DNA of 64,000 nt from Streptomyces sp. S.PNR 29 (GTDB lineage: Bacteria; Actinomycetota; Actinomycetes; Streptomycetales; Streptomycetaceae). The notes beneath the pieces were generated by a model, which was not told the DNA's origin, did not search any database, and saw nothing but the letters and a program-made list of their open reading frames with translations. Made by a program: the position numbers and the translations under genes. Shown here in pieces: positions 53,198-63,144 of this stretch (position 1 is the stretch's first letter; the number at the start of each line of letters is the position of its first letter). The stretch spans positions 506,667-570,666 of the forward strand of contig NZ_JANUQM010000004.1 of the NCBI RefSeq assembly GCF_030386795.1. The letters run 5' to 3'.

Positions 53198-55566
53198 GCC
53201 TGGCGCTTGCCGAGCCCGCGCACGCGCACGGGGTGCAACGGCTCGCTGACGCCGTCCTCACCCTCCCGCTCGACGACCAGGCGGCGGCCCTGCCAGCGGG
53301 CGACGTAACGCTCGATCTCCGGTTCGTCCCAGCCGTCCCCCGCGTCGGGTACGACCAGTCCACCCCCGGTCCGTCCCCGGGCAGGCGCCCACACCTCCAG
53401 CTCCAGCCCGCCGTCGTCCCCGCGCACGGGGACGACGGCTCCCGCGCGCGCGAACACCGGAATCCGCGCCAAGGAGGCATCGACGAGCACCTGAGCAGGC
53501 CCCTCGTACACCTGCTCCGTGCTCGTGTCGTACCAGCGTCCCCGCGGCAGCTGCACCGCACGCCGGTCCGCGCCCGGGTGGAGGACCGGCGCCACCAGGA
53601 GACAGTCACCCAGGAGGAAGGCGTCCTCGCAGTCACGCAGCATCCGGTCCTCCGGCGCCGACCACCACAGGGGCCGCACATAGGGCGCGCCCGTGCGCCG
53701 GGCGAGATGCGCCAGCGTCACGAAGTACGGCAGCAGCCGCCGCCGCTCGACGAGCGCCACGCGCGCGTGCTCCAGTACCTCGGCACCGAACTCCCAGGGT
53801 TCCCTGCGCCCCGCCCGCAGGCTCGCGTGCGTGCGGAACAGCGGCAGGTACGCGCCCAGCTGGAACCACCGCAGGTACAGCTCGGGCGACGGACTCCCGT
53901 CGAAGCCGCCGATGTCCGGCCCCGAATAGGGCACCCCGCACAGCCCGAGCCCCAGAACCAGCGCCAGGGACGCCCGCAGGCCCGGCCAGCCCGTGGCCAC
54001 GTCACCGGACCACGTTCCGCCGTAGCGCTGCATGCCGGCCCACCCGGAGCGCGAGAAGACGAAGGGGCGCTCCTCGGGAGCGACTCTCCGCAGCCCTTCG
54101 TACCCCGCCCTCGCCATGCACAGCCCGTACACGTTGTGCGCCTCCCGGTGGTCACCGCCCCGCCCGTCCAGGGAGTGCCGGGCGGAACGCGGCAGCGTCG
54201 ACTCCCCGAAGGCCGTGAAGGACGTGGGCTCGTTCATGTCGTGCCAGAAGCCCGAGAACCCCTGCGCGAGCCGCTCCTCGTAGAGACCGCCCCACCACTC
54301 ACGCACGCGCGCGTGCGTGAAGTCCGGAAACACCGCGTCCCCGGGCCACACAACCCCCCGCACGACGCGTCCCTGGGCGTCGCGTACGAACGCGTCCTCG
54401 CCCGTCCCGCTGGAGTACACGGCGTTGTCGGGCGCCGAACTGACCGCCGGGTCGATGATCGACACCAGCCGGATCCCGTCCCGCCGCAGCTCCTCGGCAA
54501 GGACGGGCAGCTTGGGGAAGCGCTCCTGGTCGACGGTGAACACCTGGTGGGCGTCGTAGTGGTCGATGTCCAGGTGCAGGGCGTCGAGCGGCAGCCCGCG
54601 CTCCTGGTATCCCGTGACGATCCGCCGCACCTCCTGCTCGCTGCCGAAGCCCCACCGGGCGTGATGGTGACCGAGCGCCCACGCGGGAGGCAGTGCCGGC
54701 GCCCCCGTGAGCGAGGCCCAGGCGAGCAGCACGCGCGCGGGGGTGCCCACCATCATCCAGCAGCGCAGCGGACCGCCATCCATCCGCAGCACGCTCGTAC
54801 CGGGCCGGTCGTGACCGGAACCAGCGCCCTCCTCGCCCTCCCGCAGCGTCACCGAGCCGTCCCACGAGTTGTCGTGGAACACCAGATGCGTGCCCGCGTC
54901 GGCCACCACCAGCTGCACCGGCATGGTGATGTACAGCGGGTCGTCCGCGGGTCCGAAGGCCAGACCGGGGTCGGTGTTCCACAGGCGGTACGTTCCGTCC
55001 CGCAGCCGGGGGCCCGAGGCACGTCCCCCGAGTCCGAAGAACCGTGCGTCCGAAGCCACCTCCGACCGCTGCATCCAACGAGCCGAGCCCCCGCCGACCG
55101 GCTCCCACCACCGGGGCGGCAGATCACGGCGCAGGGTCACGCCACCGGGCGTGCACACCTCCACCGCGCCGTGCCGCGACACGACGACCGTCGCCCGCTC
55201 CGCCACGACGCGCCAGCCGCCGTCCTTGTCCGGCTCCAGCACCGCCCGGGGGTCCGGCTCCGGGCAGTCACCCGCCAGCGCGTAGGACGGCTCCGGACCG
55301 GCCCCGTCCCAGCCCCAGAAGACGGCCCCGTTCACGGCGACGAGAATCCGCAGCTCGGAGCGGCCGAACCGGATGATGCCGCCGCCCGGGCCGGGCTCCA
55401 CCGACTGCACGGGCCCGGGCACCCGAGCGCGCTCGGCGCCCCGCGGCGGCAGTCCCACGGCGTCGGCACGCCTCCTGCGCCATGCGGCCCGTATGGTGCG
55501 CAACCCCTGGGCCGCCCCCGTATAACCGACCGCCTTCACCGAACGCACCAGGTCACGACCGTCCAT
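53188..55566 (-). CDS. GH31 alpha-glycosidase
   Basis: 792 residues, no signal peptide. N-terminal beta-sandwich (about 45-250) and GH31 barrel: LDALHLDIDHYDAHQVFTVDQERFPK, nucleophile Asp in GFWHDMNEPTSF, RPFVFSRSGWAGMQRYGGTWSGDVATGWPGLRASLALVLGLGLCGVPYSGPDIGGFDG (acid/base Asp in TWSGD), then C-terminal beta domains. Probably a cytoplasmic alpha-glucosidase. The ATG at 55566 (spacing to AGGGTGAG) is preferred over GTG at 55575. Confidence 0.92.
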   Translation of the reverse strand: MDGRDLVRSVKAVGYTGAAQGLRTIRAAWRRRRADAVGLPPRGAERARVPGPVQSVEPGPGGGIIRFGRSELRILVAVNGAVFWGWDGAGPEPSYALAGDCPEPDPRAVLEPDKDGGWRVVAERATVVVSRHGAVEVCTPGGVTLRRDLPPRWWEPVGGGSARWMQRSEVASDARFFGLGGRASGPRLRDGTYRLWNTDPGLAFGPADDPLYITMPVQLVVADAGTHLVFHDNSWDGSVTLREGEEGAGSGHDRPGTSVLRMDGGPLRCWMMVGTPARVLLAWASLTGAPALPPAWALGHHHARWGFGSEQEVRRIVTGYQERGLPLDALHLDIDHYDAHQVFTVDQERFPKLPVLAEELRRDGIRLVSIIDPAVSSAPDNAVYSSGTGEDAFVRDAQGRVVRGVVWPGDAVFPDFTHARVREWWGGLYEERLAQGFSGFWHDMNEPTSFTAFGESTLPRSARHSLDGRGGDHREAHNVYGLCMARAGYEGLRRVAPEERPFVFSRSGWAGMQRYGGTWSGDVATGWPGLRASLALVLGLGLCGVPYSGPDIGGFDGSPSPELYLRWFQLGAYLPLFRTHASLRAGRREPWEFGAEVLEHARVALVERRRLLPYFVTLAHLARRTGAPYVRPLWWSAPEDRMLRDCEDAFLLGDCLLVAPVLHPGADRRAVQLPRGRWYDTSTEQVYEGPAQVLVDASLARIPVFARAGAVVPVRGDDGGLELEVWAPARGRTGGGLVVPDAGDGWDEPEIERYVARWQGRRLVVEREGEDGVSEPLHPVRVRGLGKRQAQT

Positions 55567-55779
55567 GCTGCTCACCCTGCCATTGACCGGCGCACGCGCG
55601 CGTGTCGTTCAACTTCCGTTCACCCGTGTTGGGACCACATCTTCACGACACGGACTGTGTGGGGTGCACCCTGGTGTAGAAGTCGATCACATGGCATCGT
55701 CCGTGTCATCCGCGTCACGCGCACACCCCAGCCCGTGCGCGGAGGACGCACACGACGCGCACAGTCCGGGAGCCGCCCC

Positions 55780-57747
55780 ATGTCGATCGTGAACCCGCAG
55801 CCGCTCTGGCAGCCAGATCCGCAGCGCATCGCCCAGGCACAGATCACCAGGTTCCAGGCGTGGGCCGCCGAGCACCACGGTGCCCCCTCCCAGGGAGGCT
55901 ACGCGGCCCTGCACCGCTGGTCCGTCGACGAGCTGGACACCTTCTGGAAAGCCGTCACCGAATGGTTCGGCGTACGGTTTTCGACCCCCTACGCGCGCGT
56001 GCTGGGCGACCGCTCGATGCCCGGCGCCCAGTGGTTCCCCGGGGCCACGCTCAACTACGCCGAGCACGCCTTGCGCGCGACCGCGACCCGCTCGGAGGAA
56101 CCGGCCCTCCTGTATGTCGACGAGAGCCACCAGCCGCTCCCCGTCACCTGGGGGGAGCTGCGCCGCCAGGTCGGCTCCCTGGCCGCCGAGCTGCGTGCCC
56201 TCGGCGTACGCCCCGGAGACCGCGTCAGCGGCTATCTGCCGAACATCCCGCAGGCCGTCGTCGCCCTCCTCGCCACGGCCGCCGTGGGTGGTGTCTGGAC
56301 GTCCTGCGCCCCCGACTTCGGCGCCCGCAGCGTCCTCGACCGCTTCCAGCAGGTCGAACCGGTCGTACTGATCACGGTCGACGGCTACCGCTACGGCGGC
56401 AAGGAGCACGACCGCCGCGACATCGTCGCCGAACTCCGCCGCGAGCTGCCCACACTGCGCGCCGTCGTCCACATCCCCCTCCTCGGCACCGAAGCACCGG
56501 AAGGCGCCCTGGAGTGGTCGGCCCTGACGGCCGCCGACACGGAGCCCGTCTTCGAACAGGTGCCCTTCGACCACCCCCTGTGGGTGCTCTACTCCTCGGG
56601 AACGACCGGCCTGCCCAAGGCCATCGTCCAGTCGCAGGGCGGCATCCTGGTGGAGCACCTCAAGCAGCTGGGCCTGCACTGCGACCTGGGCCCCGAGGAC
56701 CGTTTCTTCTGGTACACGTCGACCGGCTGGATGATGTGGAACTTCCTCGTCTCCGGCCTGCTCACCGGCACGACGATCGTCCTCTACGACGGCAGCCCCG
56801 GCTACCCGGACACGGGCGCCCAGTGGCGGGTCGCCGAACGCACCGGGGCCACCCTCTTCGGCACCTCGGCCGCGTACGTCATGGCCTGCCGCAAGGCCGG
56901 CGTACACCCCGGGCGCGACCACGACCTGTCCAGGGTGCAGTGTGTCGCCACGACCGGTTCCCCGCTGCCGCCCGACGGCTTCCGCTGGCTGCACGACGAG
57001 GTCCGCGACGACCTGTGGATCGCCTCCGTCAGCGGCGGCACGGACGTGTGTTCCTGCTTCGCGGGCGCCGTACCGACCCTGCCGGTGTACATCGGCGAGC
57101 TCCAGGCACCCGGTCTGGGCACCGACCTGCAGTCCTGGGACCCGAGCGGCAAGCCCCTGGTCGACGAGGTAGGTGAGCTCGTGGTCACCAACCCCATGCC
57201 GTCGATGCCGATCCACTTCTGGAACGACCCCGACGGCAGCCGCTACTACGACAGCTACTTCGACACGTATCCCGGCGTGTGGCGGCACGGCGACTGGATC
57301 ACCGTCACCTCACGCGGTTCCGTCGTCATCCACGGCCGCTCCGACTCCACCCTCAACCGCCAGGGCGTGCGCATGGGGTCGGCCGACATCTATGAAGCCG
57401 TCGAGCGTCTCCCCGAGATCAAGGAGTCCCTCGTCATCGGCATCGAGCAACCCGACGGCGGCTACTGGATGCCGCTGTTCGTCCACCTGGCCCCCGGAGC
57501 AGTCCTCGACGACGCCCTTCTGAGCCGCATCAAGCAGACCATCCGCGAACAGCTCTCACCGCGCCACATCCCCGACGAGATCATCGAGGTGCCCGGCATC
57601 CCGCACACCCTCACCGGAAAGCGCATCGAGGTCCCGGTCAAACGCCTCCTCCAGGGCACCCCTCTGGAGAGGGCCGTCAACCCGGGCTCCATCGACAACC
57701 TCGACCTGCTGCACTTCTACGAGGATCTCGCCCGCAAACGCGCCTGA
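55780..57747 (+). CDS. Acetoacetate-CoA ligase (acetoacetyl-CoA synthetase)
   Basis: 655 residues, ANL superfamily: P-loop LWVLYSSGTTGLPKAIVQSQGG, RFFWYTSTGWMMWNFLVSGLL, the AACS-specific VSGGTDVCSCFAGAVP, HGRSDSTLNRQGVRMGSADIYEAVE (hinge), and the A10 Lys in IPHTLTGKRIEVPVKRLL. The N-terminal AcAS domain also fits. Activates acetoacetate with ATP and CoA, feeding polyester, leucine or ketone metabolism. Confidence 0.94.
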   Translation: MSIVNPQPLWQPDPQRIAQAQITRFQAWAAEHHGAPSQGGYAALHRWSVDELDTFWKAVTEWFGVRFSTPYARVLGDRSMPGAQWFPGATLNYAEHALRATATRSEEPALLYVDESHQPLPVTWGELRRQVGSLAAELRALGVRPGDRVSGYLPNIPQAVVALLATAAVGGVWTSCAPDFGARSVLDRFQQVEPVVLITVDGYRYGGKEHDRRDIVAELRRELPTLRAVVHIPLLGTEAPEGALEWSALTAADTEPVFEQVPFDHPLWVLYSSGTTGLPKAIVQSQGGILVEHLKQLGLHCDLGPEDRFFWYTSTGWMMWNFLVSGLLTGTTIVLYDGSPGYPDTGAQWRVAERTGATLFGTSAAYVMACRKAGVHPGRDHDLSRVQCVATTGSPLPPDGFRWLHDEVRDDLWIASVSGGTDVCSCFAGAVPTLPVYIGELQAPGLGTDLQSWDPSGKPLVDEVGELVVTNPMPSMPIHFWNDPDGSRYYDSYFDTYPGVWRHGDWITVTSRGSVVIHGRSDSTLNRQGVRMGSADIYEAVERLPEIKESLVIGIEQPDGGYWMPLFVHLAPGAVLDDALLSRIKQTIREQLSPRHIPDEIIEVPGIPHTLTGKRIEVPVKRLLQGTPLERAVNPGSIDNLDLLHFYEDLARKRA

Positions 57748-57766
57748 CCTCACCCCTGGGGACCGG

Positions 57767-59095
57767 TCAGCCTCCATAGGTGGCCTCGGACTCGCCGAGC
57801 ACGGCGGCGAAATCCGAGGCCAGTCGCGTCGCGTCGGGCGGCTCCAGCTCTGCCACGGAGATCCGCACGCCCGGCTCGGACGACAGCCGGAACCGGGCCC
57901 CCGCAGCGATCCACCAGCCGTACGACCGCAGCCCGTTCACCACGGCCGACTCGTCTCGAACGGGCACCCACACATTGATGCCACTCGCCCCGTGCGCCTC
58001 GATGCCACGCTCACCGAACTCCCGGAGCAGCGCCTTCCGGCGCAGCGCGTACGTCTCCTTGGCGCGCCCCACCAACGCGCGCGTGCCGTCGTCGGTCAGC
58101 AACTCGTACACCGTCTCCTGAAGCAGATGGCTGACCCAGCCAGAAGTCAGCAGCAGCCGCCCGTCATGCCGGGCCAGCGTGACCGGATCACAGGCCGCCG
58201 CGGCCCACCGCAGGTCGGCCCCCAGGAACTTGCTCACCGTCCGCACGTGAACCCACCGCGACAGTGCCCCCGCGGTGATCGTGTACAGGGGGGCATCGGC
58301 GACATCGGACACATGGTCGTTCTCCACGACCAGAACATCGGGCTCACGCCGGAGCACGTCGACGAGCGCGTCCCGCCGCGCCTCGGAGAAACAGCCGCCG
58401 TACGGATTCTGCGCCCGCGGACTGCACACCAGGGCCCGCACCCCCGCATCCAGCGCCCTGCGCAGGGACTCGGGAAGCATGCCCTCGTCGTCCACGGCGA
58501 CGGGAACGGCGCGCAGCCCCAGGGCCGAGACCAGATCGAGCAGATGGTGATAACCGGGGTCCTCCATGGCGACGGAGTCGCCGGGCCTAAGCTCCACGGA
58601 CAGCAGCCGTCCGATCAGATCCAGCGCCCCGTGCGCGAAGGTCACGTGCTCGGCGGGGACGCCGTCGGGCCGCATCCAATCGCGTACGGCACCCTCCAGC
58701 CGGTCCAGCCTGGGCGTCGCACGGTGCGACCGCGCCCTGGGGGAGAGGCGCGAAGGGGGTACGAGGCCCGGGAGCAGCCGCGGGTCGGGGTGGCCGCCGG
58801 CCAGGTCCCGCAAGCCCTCGGGCACCTTGGGTGGCCGTCGCGAGGCCACCGCGGGCGCCGGCGCCACCACGGTTCCACCACGCCCGCGCGTGACCACGAT
58901 GCCGCGCTGCCGTAGCTCCTTGTAGGCCGTGGCGACCGTACCCGGACTCACCCCGAGGTCGTCCGCGAGCCGTCGCACCGGAGGGAGCGCCGCACCGGGC
59001 CCCAACGCCCCCTCGGCCACGCCCCGTTCGACGGACGCGGCAATCCCCTTGGCTGTCGTGCCACTGATCCCATATTGTATTGCCACGTTGGCCAT
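57767..59095 (-). CDS. MocR-type GntR/aminotransferase regulator
   Basis: 442 residues: a short N-terminal wHTH (about 5-75: ISGTTAKGIAASVERGVAEGALGPGAALPPVRRLADDLGVSPGTVATAYKELRQRGIVV) and an aminotransferase-like domain with VCSPRAQNPYGGC and the PLP Lys in VSKFLGADLR. The ATG at 59095 has no ribosome-binding site, so the message is likely leaderless; a GTG three codons later is possible. Only 37 bp separate it from the divergent exporter, which it probably regulates. Confidence 0.9.
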   Translation of the reverse strand: MANVAIQYGISGTTAKGIAASVERGVAEGALGPGAALPPVRRLADDLGVSPGTVATAYKELRQRGIVVTRGRGGTVVAPAPAVASRRPPKVPEGLRDLAGGHPDPRLLPGLVPPSRLSPRARSHRATPRLDRLEGAVRDWMRPDGVPAEHVTFAHGALDLIGRLLSVELRPGDSVAMEDPGYHHLLDLVSALGLRAVPVAVDDEGMLPESLRRALDAGVRALVCSPRAQNPYGGCFSEARRDALVDVLRREPDVLVVENDHVSDVADAPLYTITAGALSRWVHVRTVSKFLGADLRWAAAACDPVTLARHDGRLLLTSGWVSHLLQETVYELLTDDGTRALVGRAKETYALRRKALLREFGERGIEAHGASGINVWVPVRDESAVVNGLRSYGWWIAAGARFRLSSEPGVRISVAELEPPDATRLASDFAAVLGESEATYGG

Positions 59096-59113
59096 TATGT
59101 ATCAGTACATAAT
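59094..59113. promoter_or_regulatory. Shared palindromic operator ATTATGTA-TCAG-TACATAAT
   Basis: Perfect 8-bp arms and 4-bp centre in the 37-bp gap between mocR and the MFS gene. It overlaps the mocR start codon and probable -10 sequences of both genes. Strikingly AT-rich for this genome. Confidence 0.75.
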
Positions 59114-59132
59114 TTCAGGCAAGGGGGAGCCA

Positions 59133-60407
59133 GTGCATCCGGTGCGCCGCGCAGCCGCATGGTCGAAACGCCTTCCCGGAGGACGCGACGGGCGCAGAAT
59201 GCTCACCATCGCCCTTGTGGACCGTGTCGGAAGCGGCCTGTGGGCATCCGTCTCCGTCCTCTACTTCACCTACGTCGCCCACCTCACCGTCGCCGAGGTC
59301 GGCACCCTCGCCGCCGTCGCCGGAGCCGTCGGAATCGCAGGCGCGCCCCTCGGTGGCCGCATCGCCGACCGGTTACCACTCACCCGCGTCCTGCTCGCCG
59401 TACAACTTGCGCGCGCCCTGGCCTCCTTCGCGCTGCTCACGACGGACGACTACGCGCTGCTCCTCGCCTTCTCGGCCGTCGGGAGCCTCGGCGACCGTGC
59501 GTCGAGTGTGCTCACCAAGCTCTACGCCGCCCGCATCTCAGGACCGGACCGCGTGCGCTACCAGGCCGTCCACCGAACGATCGCCAACGCCGGCTGGGCC
59601 CTGGGCGGACTCGCCGCCGCGGCAGCCCTCGCGCTCGGCACCGTCACCGCGTACCAGTGGCTCCTCGTCGGCGACGCCGTCTCCTTCGTCGGCTCCGCCC
59701 TCATGACCCTGCGCTGCGGCGAACCTCCGTCCCCCTCCCGCACCGTCGCCACATCCAAGGACGCGGCGGTGACGCAGAAGCCGTCGAACCCCTGGCGCGA
59801 CCGCACCTACCTCGCCTATGTCGCCACGGAAGCCGTCCTCTTCCTCGACGACGCCGTCTTCAAGGTCGGCCTGCCCCTGTGGATCGCCCACATAGGCAAC
59901 GTGCCGCACGGCCTCGCACCCCTGCTCATGGTCCTCAACAACGTGATGGTGGTGGCCCTCCAAGTCCCCCTGGCCCGGTTCGGCGCCACCACGCCGGCCG
60001 CGCGCGCCCTCCTCATCCCGCTCTCGATCGCTTTCGCCCTGGGCGGCATCACCATGGCCCTGTCGGCGACCGGTGGCACCGTCGCCGCCACGCTGCTCCT
60101 GGCGGCCGCGGCCACCGCCTTCACCATGGCCGAGATGCTCCACGCGACCGTCTCCTGGGAACTCTCCCTCGCGCTCGCCCCCGACACCGCGCAGGGCGCC
60201 TACCTCGGCGTCCACGGCCTGGCCCAGTCCGCCCAGCGCAGCATCGGACCACTCGCCGTCACCGCGGCCATCACCACCGGCCCCATCGGCTGGACCGCCT
60301 TCGGTGCCCTCATCGCCCTGACCTGCATGGTTCAGCACCGCCTGGTCCGTGGCCGCCTCGCCCGGACGCCACTGTCAGTGCCACCGACTACTGTGAGTGA
60401 GCATTGA
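59133..60407 (+). CDS. MFS exporter
   Basis: 424 residues, about 12 spans: MLTIALVDRVGSGLWASVSVLYFTYV, GGRIADRLPLTRVLLAVQLARALASF, GDRASSVLTKLYAARISGP, a central polar loop (about 205-230) and VLFLDDAVFKVGLPLWI. Resembles drug/metabolite efflux MFS proteins. GTG at 59133 with GGGGAG 5 nt upstream. Divergent from a MocR regulator; the substrate may be an amino-acid or amine-like compound. Confidence 0.85.
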   Translation: MHPVRRAAAWSKRLPGGRDGRRMLTIALVDRVGSGLWASVSVLYFTYVAHLTVAEVGTLAAVAGAVGIAGAPLGGRIADRLPLTRVLLAVQLARALASFALLTTDDYALLLAFSAVGSLGDRASSVLTKLYAARISGPDRVRYQAVHRTIANAGWALGGLAAAAALALGTVTAYQWLLVGDAVSFVGSALMTLRCGEPPSPSRTVATSKDAAVTQKPSNPWRDRTYLAYVATEAVLFLDDAVFKVGLPLWIAHIGNVPHGLAPLLMVLNNVMVVALQVPLARFGATTPAARALLIPLSIAFALGGITMALSATGGTVAATLLLAAAATAFTMAEMLHATVSWELSLALAPDTAQGAYLGVHGLAQSAQRSIGPLAVTAAITTGPIGWTAFGALIALTCMVQHRLVRGRLARTPLSVPPTTVSEH

Positions 60408-60429
60408 TCGACTGTGCACAGGGGGAAAC

Positions 60430-61326
60430 ATGGCGCACACCGACCACCAGACCATGCGACGCGTCCTGCGCCGCGAAATCGCCGGCACGATCGGCCTGCT
60501 GACCGACGAACACGACTTCCGCGCCATGCGGCGCTACCGCAGCTTCACTTTCGACGACCACGCAACCTACCTGGAACAGGTCGAGGCCCTCCTCAGGTCC
60601 CGCGCCTCCCAGGGCAACCACACCACGGTGGCCCTCTTCGACCCGGAGGAGTACGCCGAATTCTGCTCGGAGCGGGGCCTCGACCCGGACAACCCGGCAA
60701 ACCGCACCCGGTTCACAGCCGAACTCGCGGCCACCGGCCCCAGCGTGCCCTACGAGGGCCAGCCCCTCACCGACCTCCTCCCTACCCTCATCGACGAAGC
60801 CGTCCGACAAGCCACCTGGGAATACGCGGCCACCCTCCTGGCCCGCCTCGGCACCTGCGCCTCCTGCGGCGAGGACATCGCCCGCGCCGCTTTCGCCCGC
60901 GCCACGGACCTCCTCACCCGCATCATCGACACCGCCCCACCGGGGCACCGGCATCTGGTGTGCAGCGTCTCGGGAACACCGGAAACCCTCGTCTCCGTCC
61001 TGCACGCCGACGACGACGCAGACGGCACCACACAACTCGACGAGGCCGAAGCTGTCGAATTCACCACCGTCCTGGCCCTCGGCCTCGCCGCCCACAGCCC
61101 CGGGGGACTCGTCATGCGAACCATCGCCCCCGGCACCCCCGACCGCATCTACGGCTGGCGCCTGCGCGGACATGGCCTCGAACCCCTGACAGCCGGAGAG
61201 GTCTTCGACGCCTACTGCACCGACGCCGAATCCGGAGACCTCATCTCCCCGGAGTCGAACGTCGACTACTGCGAGCCACCCGACCTCGGGGACGAAGAAC
61301 CGAAGCCGCGCCACCACCACCCGTGA
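60430..61326 (+). CDS. Hypothetical protein, 298 aa
   Basis: Soluble, acidic. MAHTDHQTMRRVLRREIAGTIGLLTDEHDFRAMRRYRSFTFDDHATYLEQVEALLRSRASQGNHTTVALFDPEEYAEFCSERGLDPDNPANRTRFTAEL, later GTCASCGEDIARAAFARATDLL (one CxxC) and YGWRLRGHGLEPLTAGEVFDAYCTDAESGDLISPESNVDYCEPP. I do not recognise the family; the first part has a Streptomyces-type conserved-protein look. 22 nt behind the MFS gene, so possibly co-transcribed. A strong terminator follows. Confidence 0.75.
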   Translation: MAHTDHQTMRRVLRREIAGTIGLLTDEHDFRAMRRYRSFTFDDHATYLEQVEALLRSRASQGNHTTVALFDPEEYAEFCSERGLDPDNPANRTRFTAELAATGPSVPYEGQPLTDLLPTLIDEAVRQATWEYAATLLARLGTCASCGEDIARAAFARATDLLTRIIDTAPPGHRHLVCSVSGTPETLVSVLHADDDADGTTQLDEAEAVEFTTVLALGLAAHSPGGLVMRTIAPGTPDRIYGWRLRGHGLEPLTAGEVFDAYCTDAESGDLISPESNVDYCEPPDLGDEEPKPRHHHP

Positions 61327-61330
61327 ACAC

Positions 61331-61368
61331 GGGAGGGGCGCTCCACCCGCAGGTGGAGCGCCCCTCCC
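61331..61368. terminator. Very strong bidirectional terminator
   Basis: Perfect 17-bp arms (61331-61347, 61352-61368) closed by a CGCA loop, 4 nt after one stop and 28 nt past the ptsI stop. Confidence 0.92.
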
Positions 61369-61395
61369 GGACAACCGATGGCCTGCCCGGCCCGA

Positions 61396-63066
61396 CTACT
61401 CGCCGGACAGCACCGCCTGAGCCGCGCTGCGCGCCTCTTCAGCACTGTCCGCCGCCCGAGCGGCCGCCGCGGCACGCTCGCACTGCGCCAGCGTGTACTT
61501 CGCCAGCGTCGCCCGGACATAGGGAATCGACGCCGCACCCATGGAGAGAGAGGTGACACCCAGACCGGCCAGCACACACGCGAGCAGCGGGTCGGACGCA
61601 GCCTCACCACAGACACCACAGCTCTTGCCCTCGGCCTTGGCGGCCTCCGCGGACAGCGCGACCAGGTCGAGCAGAGCAGGCTGCCAAGGATCCTGCAGAC
61701 GGGACACCGCACCCACCTGGCGGTCCGCGGCGAAGGTGTACTGCGCGAGGTCGTTCGTCCCCAGCGACAGGAACTCCACCTCCTGCAGAATCGAGCGCGC
61801 CCGCAGCGCGGCCGACGGGATCTCCACCATCGCACCGAACTTCGCCCGCAGCCCGGCAGCACGGCACGCGTCCGCGAACGCCTTGGCATCGGCACGGTCC
61901 GCCACCATCGGGGCCATGACCTCAAGGTAGACCGGCAGCCCCTCCGCAGCCTTCGCCAGCGCTGCCAGCTGGGTACGCAACACCTCGGGGTGGTCGAGCA
62001 GCGTCCGCAGACCGCGCACGCCCAGCGCCGGGTTCGGCTCGTCCGCCGGCGTCAGGAAGTCCAGCGGCTTGTCCGCGCCCGCGTCCAGCACGCGCACGAC
62101 GACCCGCCCCTCGGGGAAAGCCTCAAGAACCTGCCGATAGGCCGCGACCTGCTTCTCCTCGGACGGTGCGTTCTTGCTGTCGTCGAGGAAGAGGAACTCG
62201 GTACGGAAGAGACCGACGCCCTCCGCCCCGGCCTCGACGGCGGCGGGCACGTCCGCGGGACCGCCGACGTTGGCCAGCAACGGCACCTTGTGACCGTCGG
62301 AGGTGGCACCCGGCCCGGTCGAGGCGGCCAGCGCGGCCTTGCGCTCGGCGGCCTCCGCCTCCAGCTGCGCCTTCTTCTCCTCGCTGGGGTTCACGAATAT
62401 CTCACCGGTGCTGCCGTCCACGGCGATCACCGTGCCCTCGGCGAGTTCACCGGCCCCCGGCAGCGCCACCACGGCCGGCACACCGAGGGCCCGCGCCAGA
62501 ATCGCGCTGTGGCTGGTCGGCCCGCCCTCCTCCGTGACGAACCCGAGGACCAAAGTCGGGTCCAGCAGTGCCGTGTCGGCCGGCGCAAGGTCACGTGCGA
62601 TAAGAACATACGGCTCGTCGCTGTCCGGGACGCCCGGCATCGGCACCCCCAGCAAACGAGCGACGATACGATTCCGCACGTCATCGAGGTCGGCCACCCG
62701 GCCCGCCAGGTAGTCGCCCGCGCCGGCCAGCAGCGCGCGGTACGCGGCGAAGGCGTCGTACACCGCACGCTCGGCGGTGCTGCCGACGGCAATACGCCGT
62801 TCCACATCAGACATCAGCTCGGGGTCCTGAGCCATCATGGCCTGCGCCTCGAGTACCGCCTGGGCTTCGCCTCCCGCCAGGTTGCCCCGGGCGATGAGGT
62901 CGGCCGCCACAGCTTCCACGGCTTTGCGGGCGCGCCCCTGTTCACGCTCCGCCTCGTCTGCCGCTATTTGCTTGGCAGGCGGCTCCAGCACCGCCGTTCC
63001 CATGTGCCGAACCTCGCCGATCGCCACTCCGTGGCTCACGCCGACGCCTCGCAGCGTTGTCTCCAT
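61396..63066 (-). CDS. ptsI: PTS enzyme I
   Basis: Autophosphorylates from PEP and passes phosphate to HPr. 556 residues, full length. Phospho-His186 in EEGGPTSHSAILARALGVPA; PEP-binding parts LFRTEFLFLDD, RVLDAGADKPLDFL, EIPSAALRARSIL, FLSLGTNDLAQYTFAADR and the C-terminal Cys in GKSCGVCGEAASDPLL. It lies 78 nt downstream of crr on the same strand. In S. coelicolor these genes are DasR-controlled; I could not find a clear DasR site here. Confidence 0.97.
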   Translation of the reverse strand: METTLRGVGVSHGVAIGEVRHMGTAVLEPPAKQIAADEAEREQGRARKAVEAVAADLIARGNLAGGEAQAVLEAQAMMAQDPELMSDVERRIAVGSTAERAVYDAFAAYRALLAGAGDYLAGRVADLDDVRNRIVARLLGVPMPGVPDSDEPYVLIARDLAPADTALLDPTLVLGFVTEEGGPTSHSAILARALGVPAVVALPGAGELAEGTVIAVDGSTGEIFVNPSEEKKAQLEAEAAERKAALAASTGPGATSDGHKVPLLANVGGPADVPAAVEAGAEGVGLFRTEFLFLDDSKNAPSEEKQVAAYRQVLEAFPEGRVVVRVLDAGADKPLDFLTPADEPNPALGVRGLRTLLDHPEVLRTQLAALAKAAEGLPVYLEVMAPMVADRADAKAFADACRAAGLRAKFGAMVEIPSAALRARSILQEVEFLSLGTNDLAQYTFAADRQVGAVSRLQDPWQPALLDLVALSAEAAKAEGKSCGVCGEAASDPLLACVLAGLGVTSLSMGAASIPYVRATLAKYTLAQCERAAAAARAADSAEEARSAAQAVLSGE

Positions 63067-63144
63067 CTCACCCGTCTCCGATAGTGCGGCGGGTCCCGCC
63101 GCCGCGGTTGTTTCTGTACTCGCCGTCCTATGACGGCACCGACG

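Noticed and set aside
52639..55779. Long plus-strand frame leading into the acetoacetate-CoA ligase
   Set aside because: It runs antisense to a complete GH31 enzyme and has Arg/Pro/His-rich low-complexity content; the real ligase starts at 55780.
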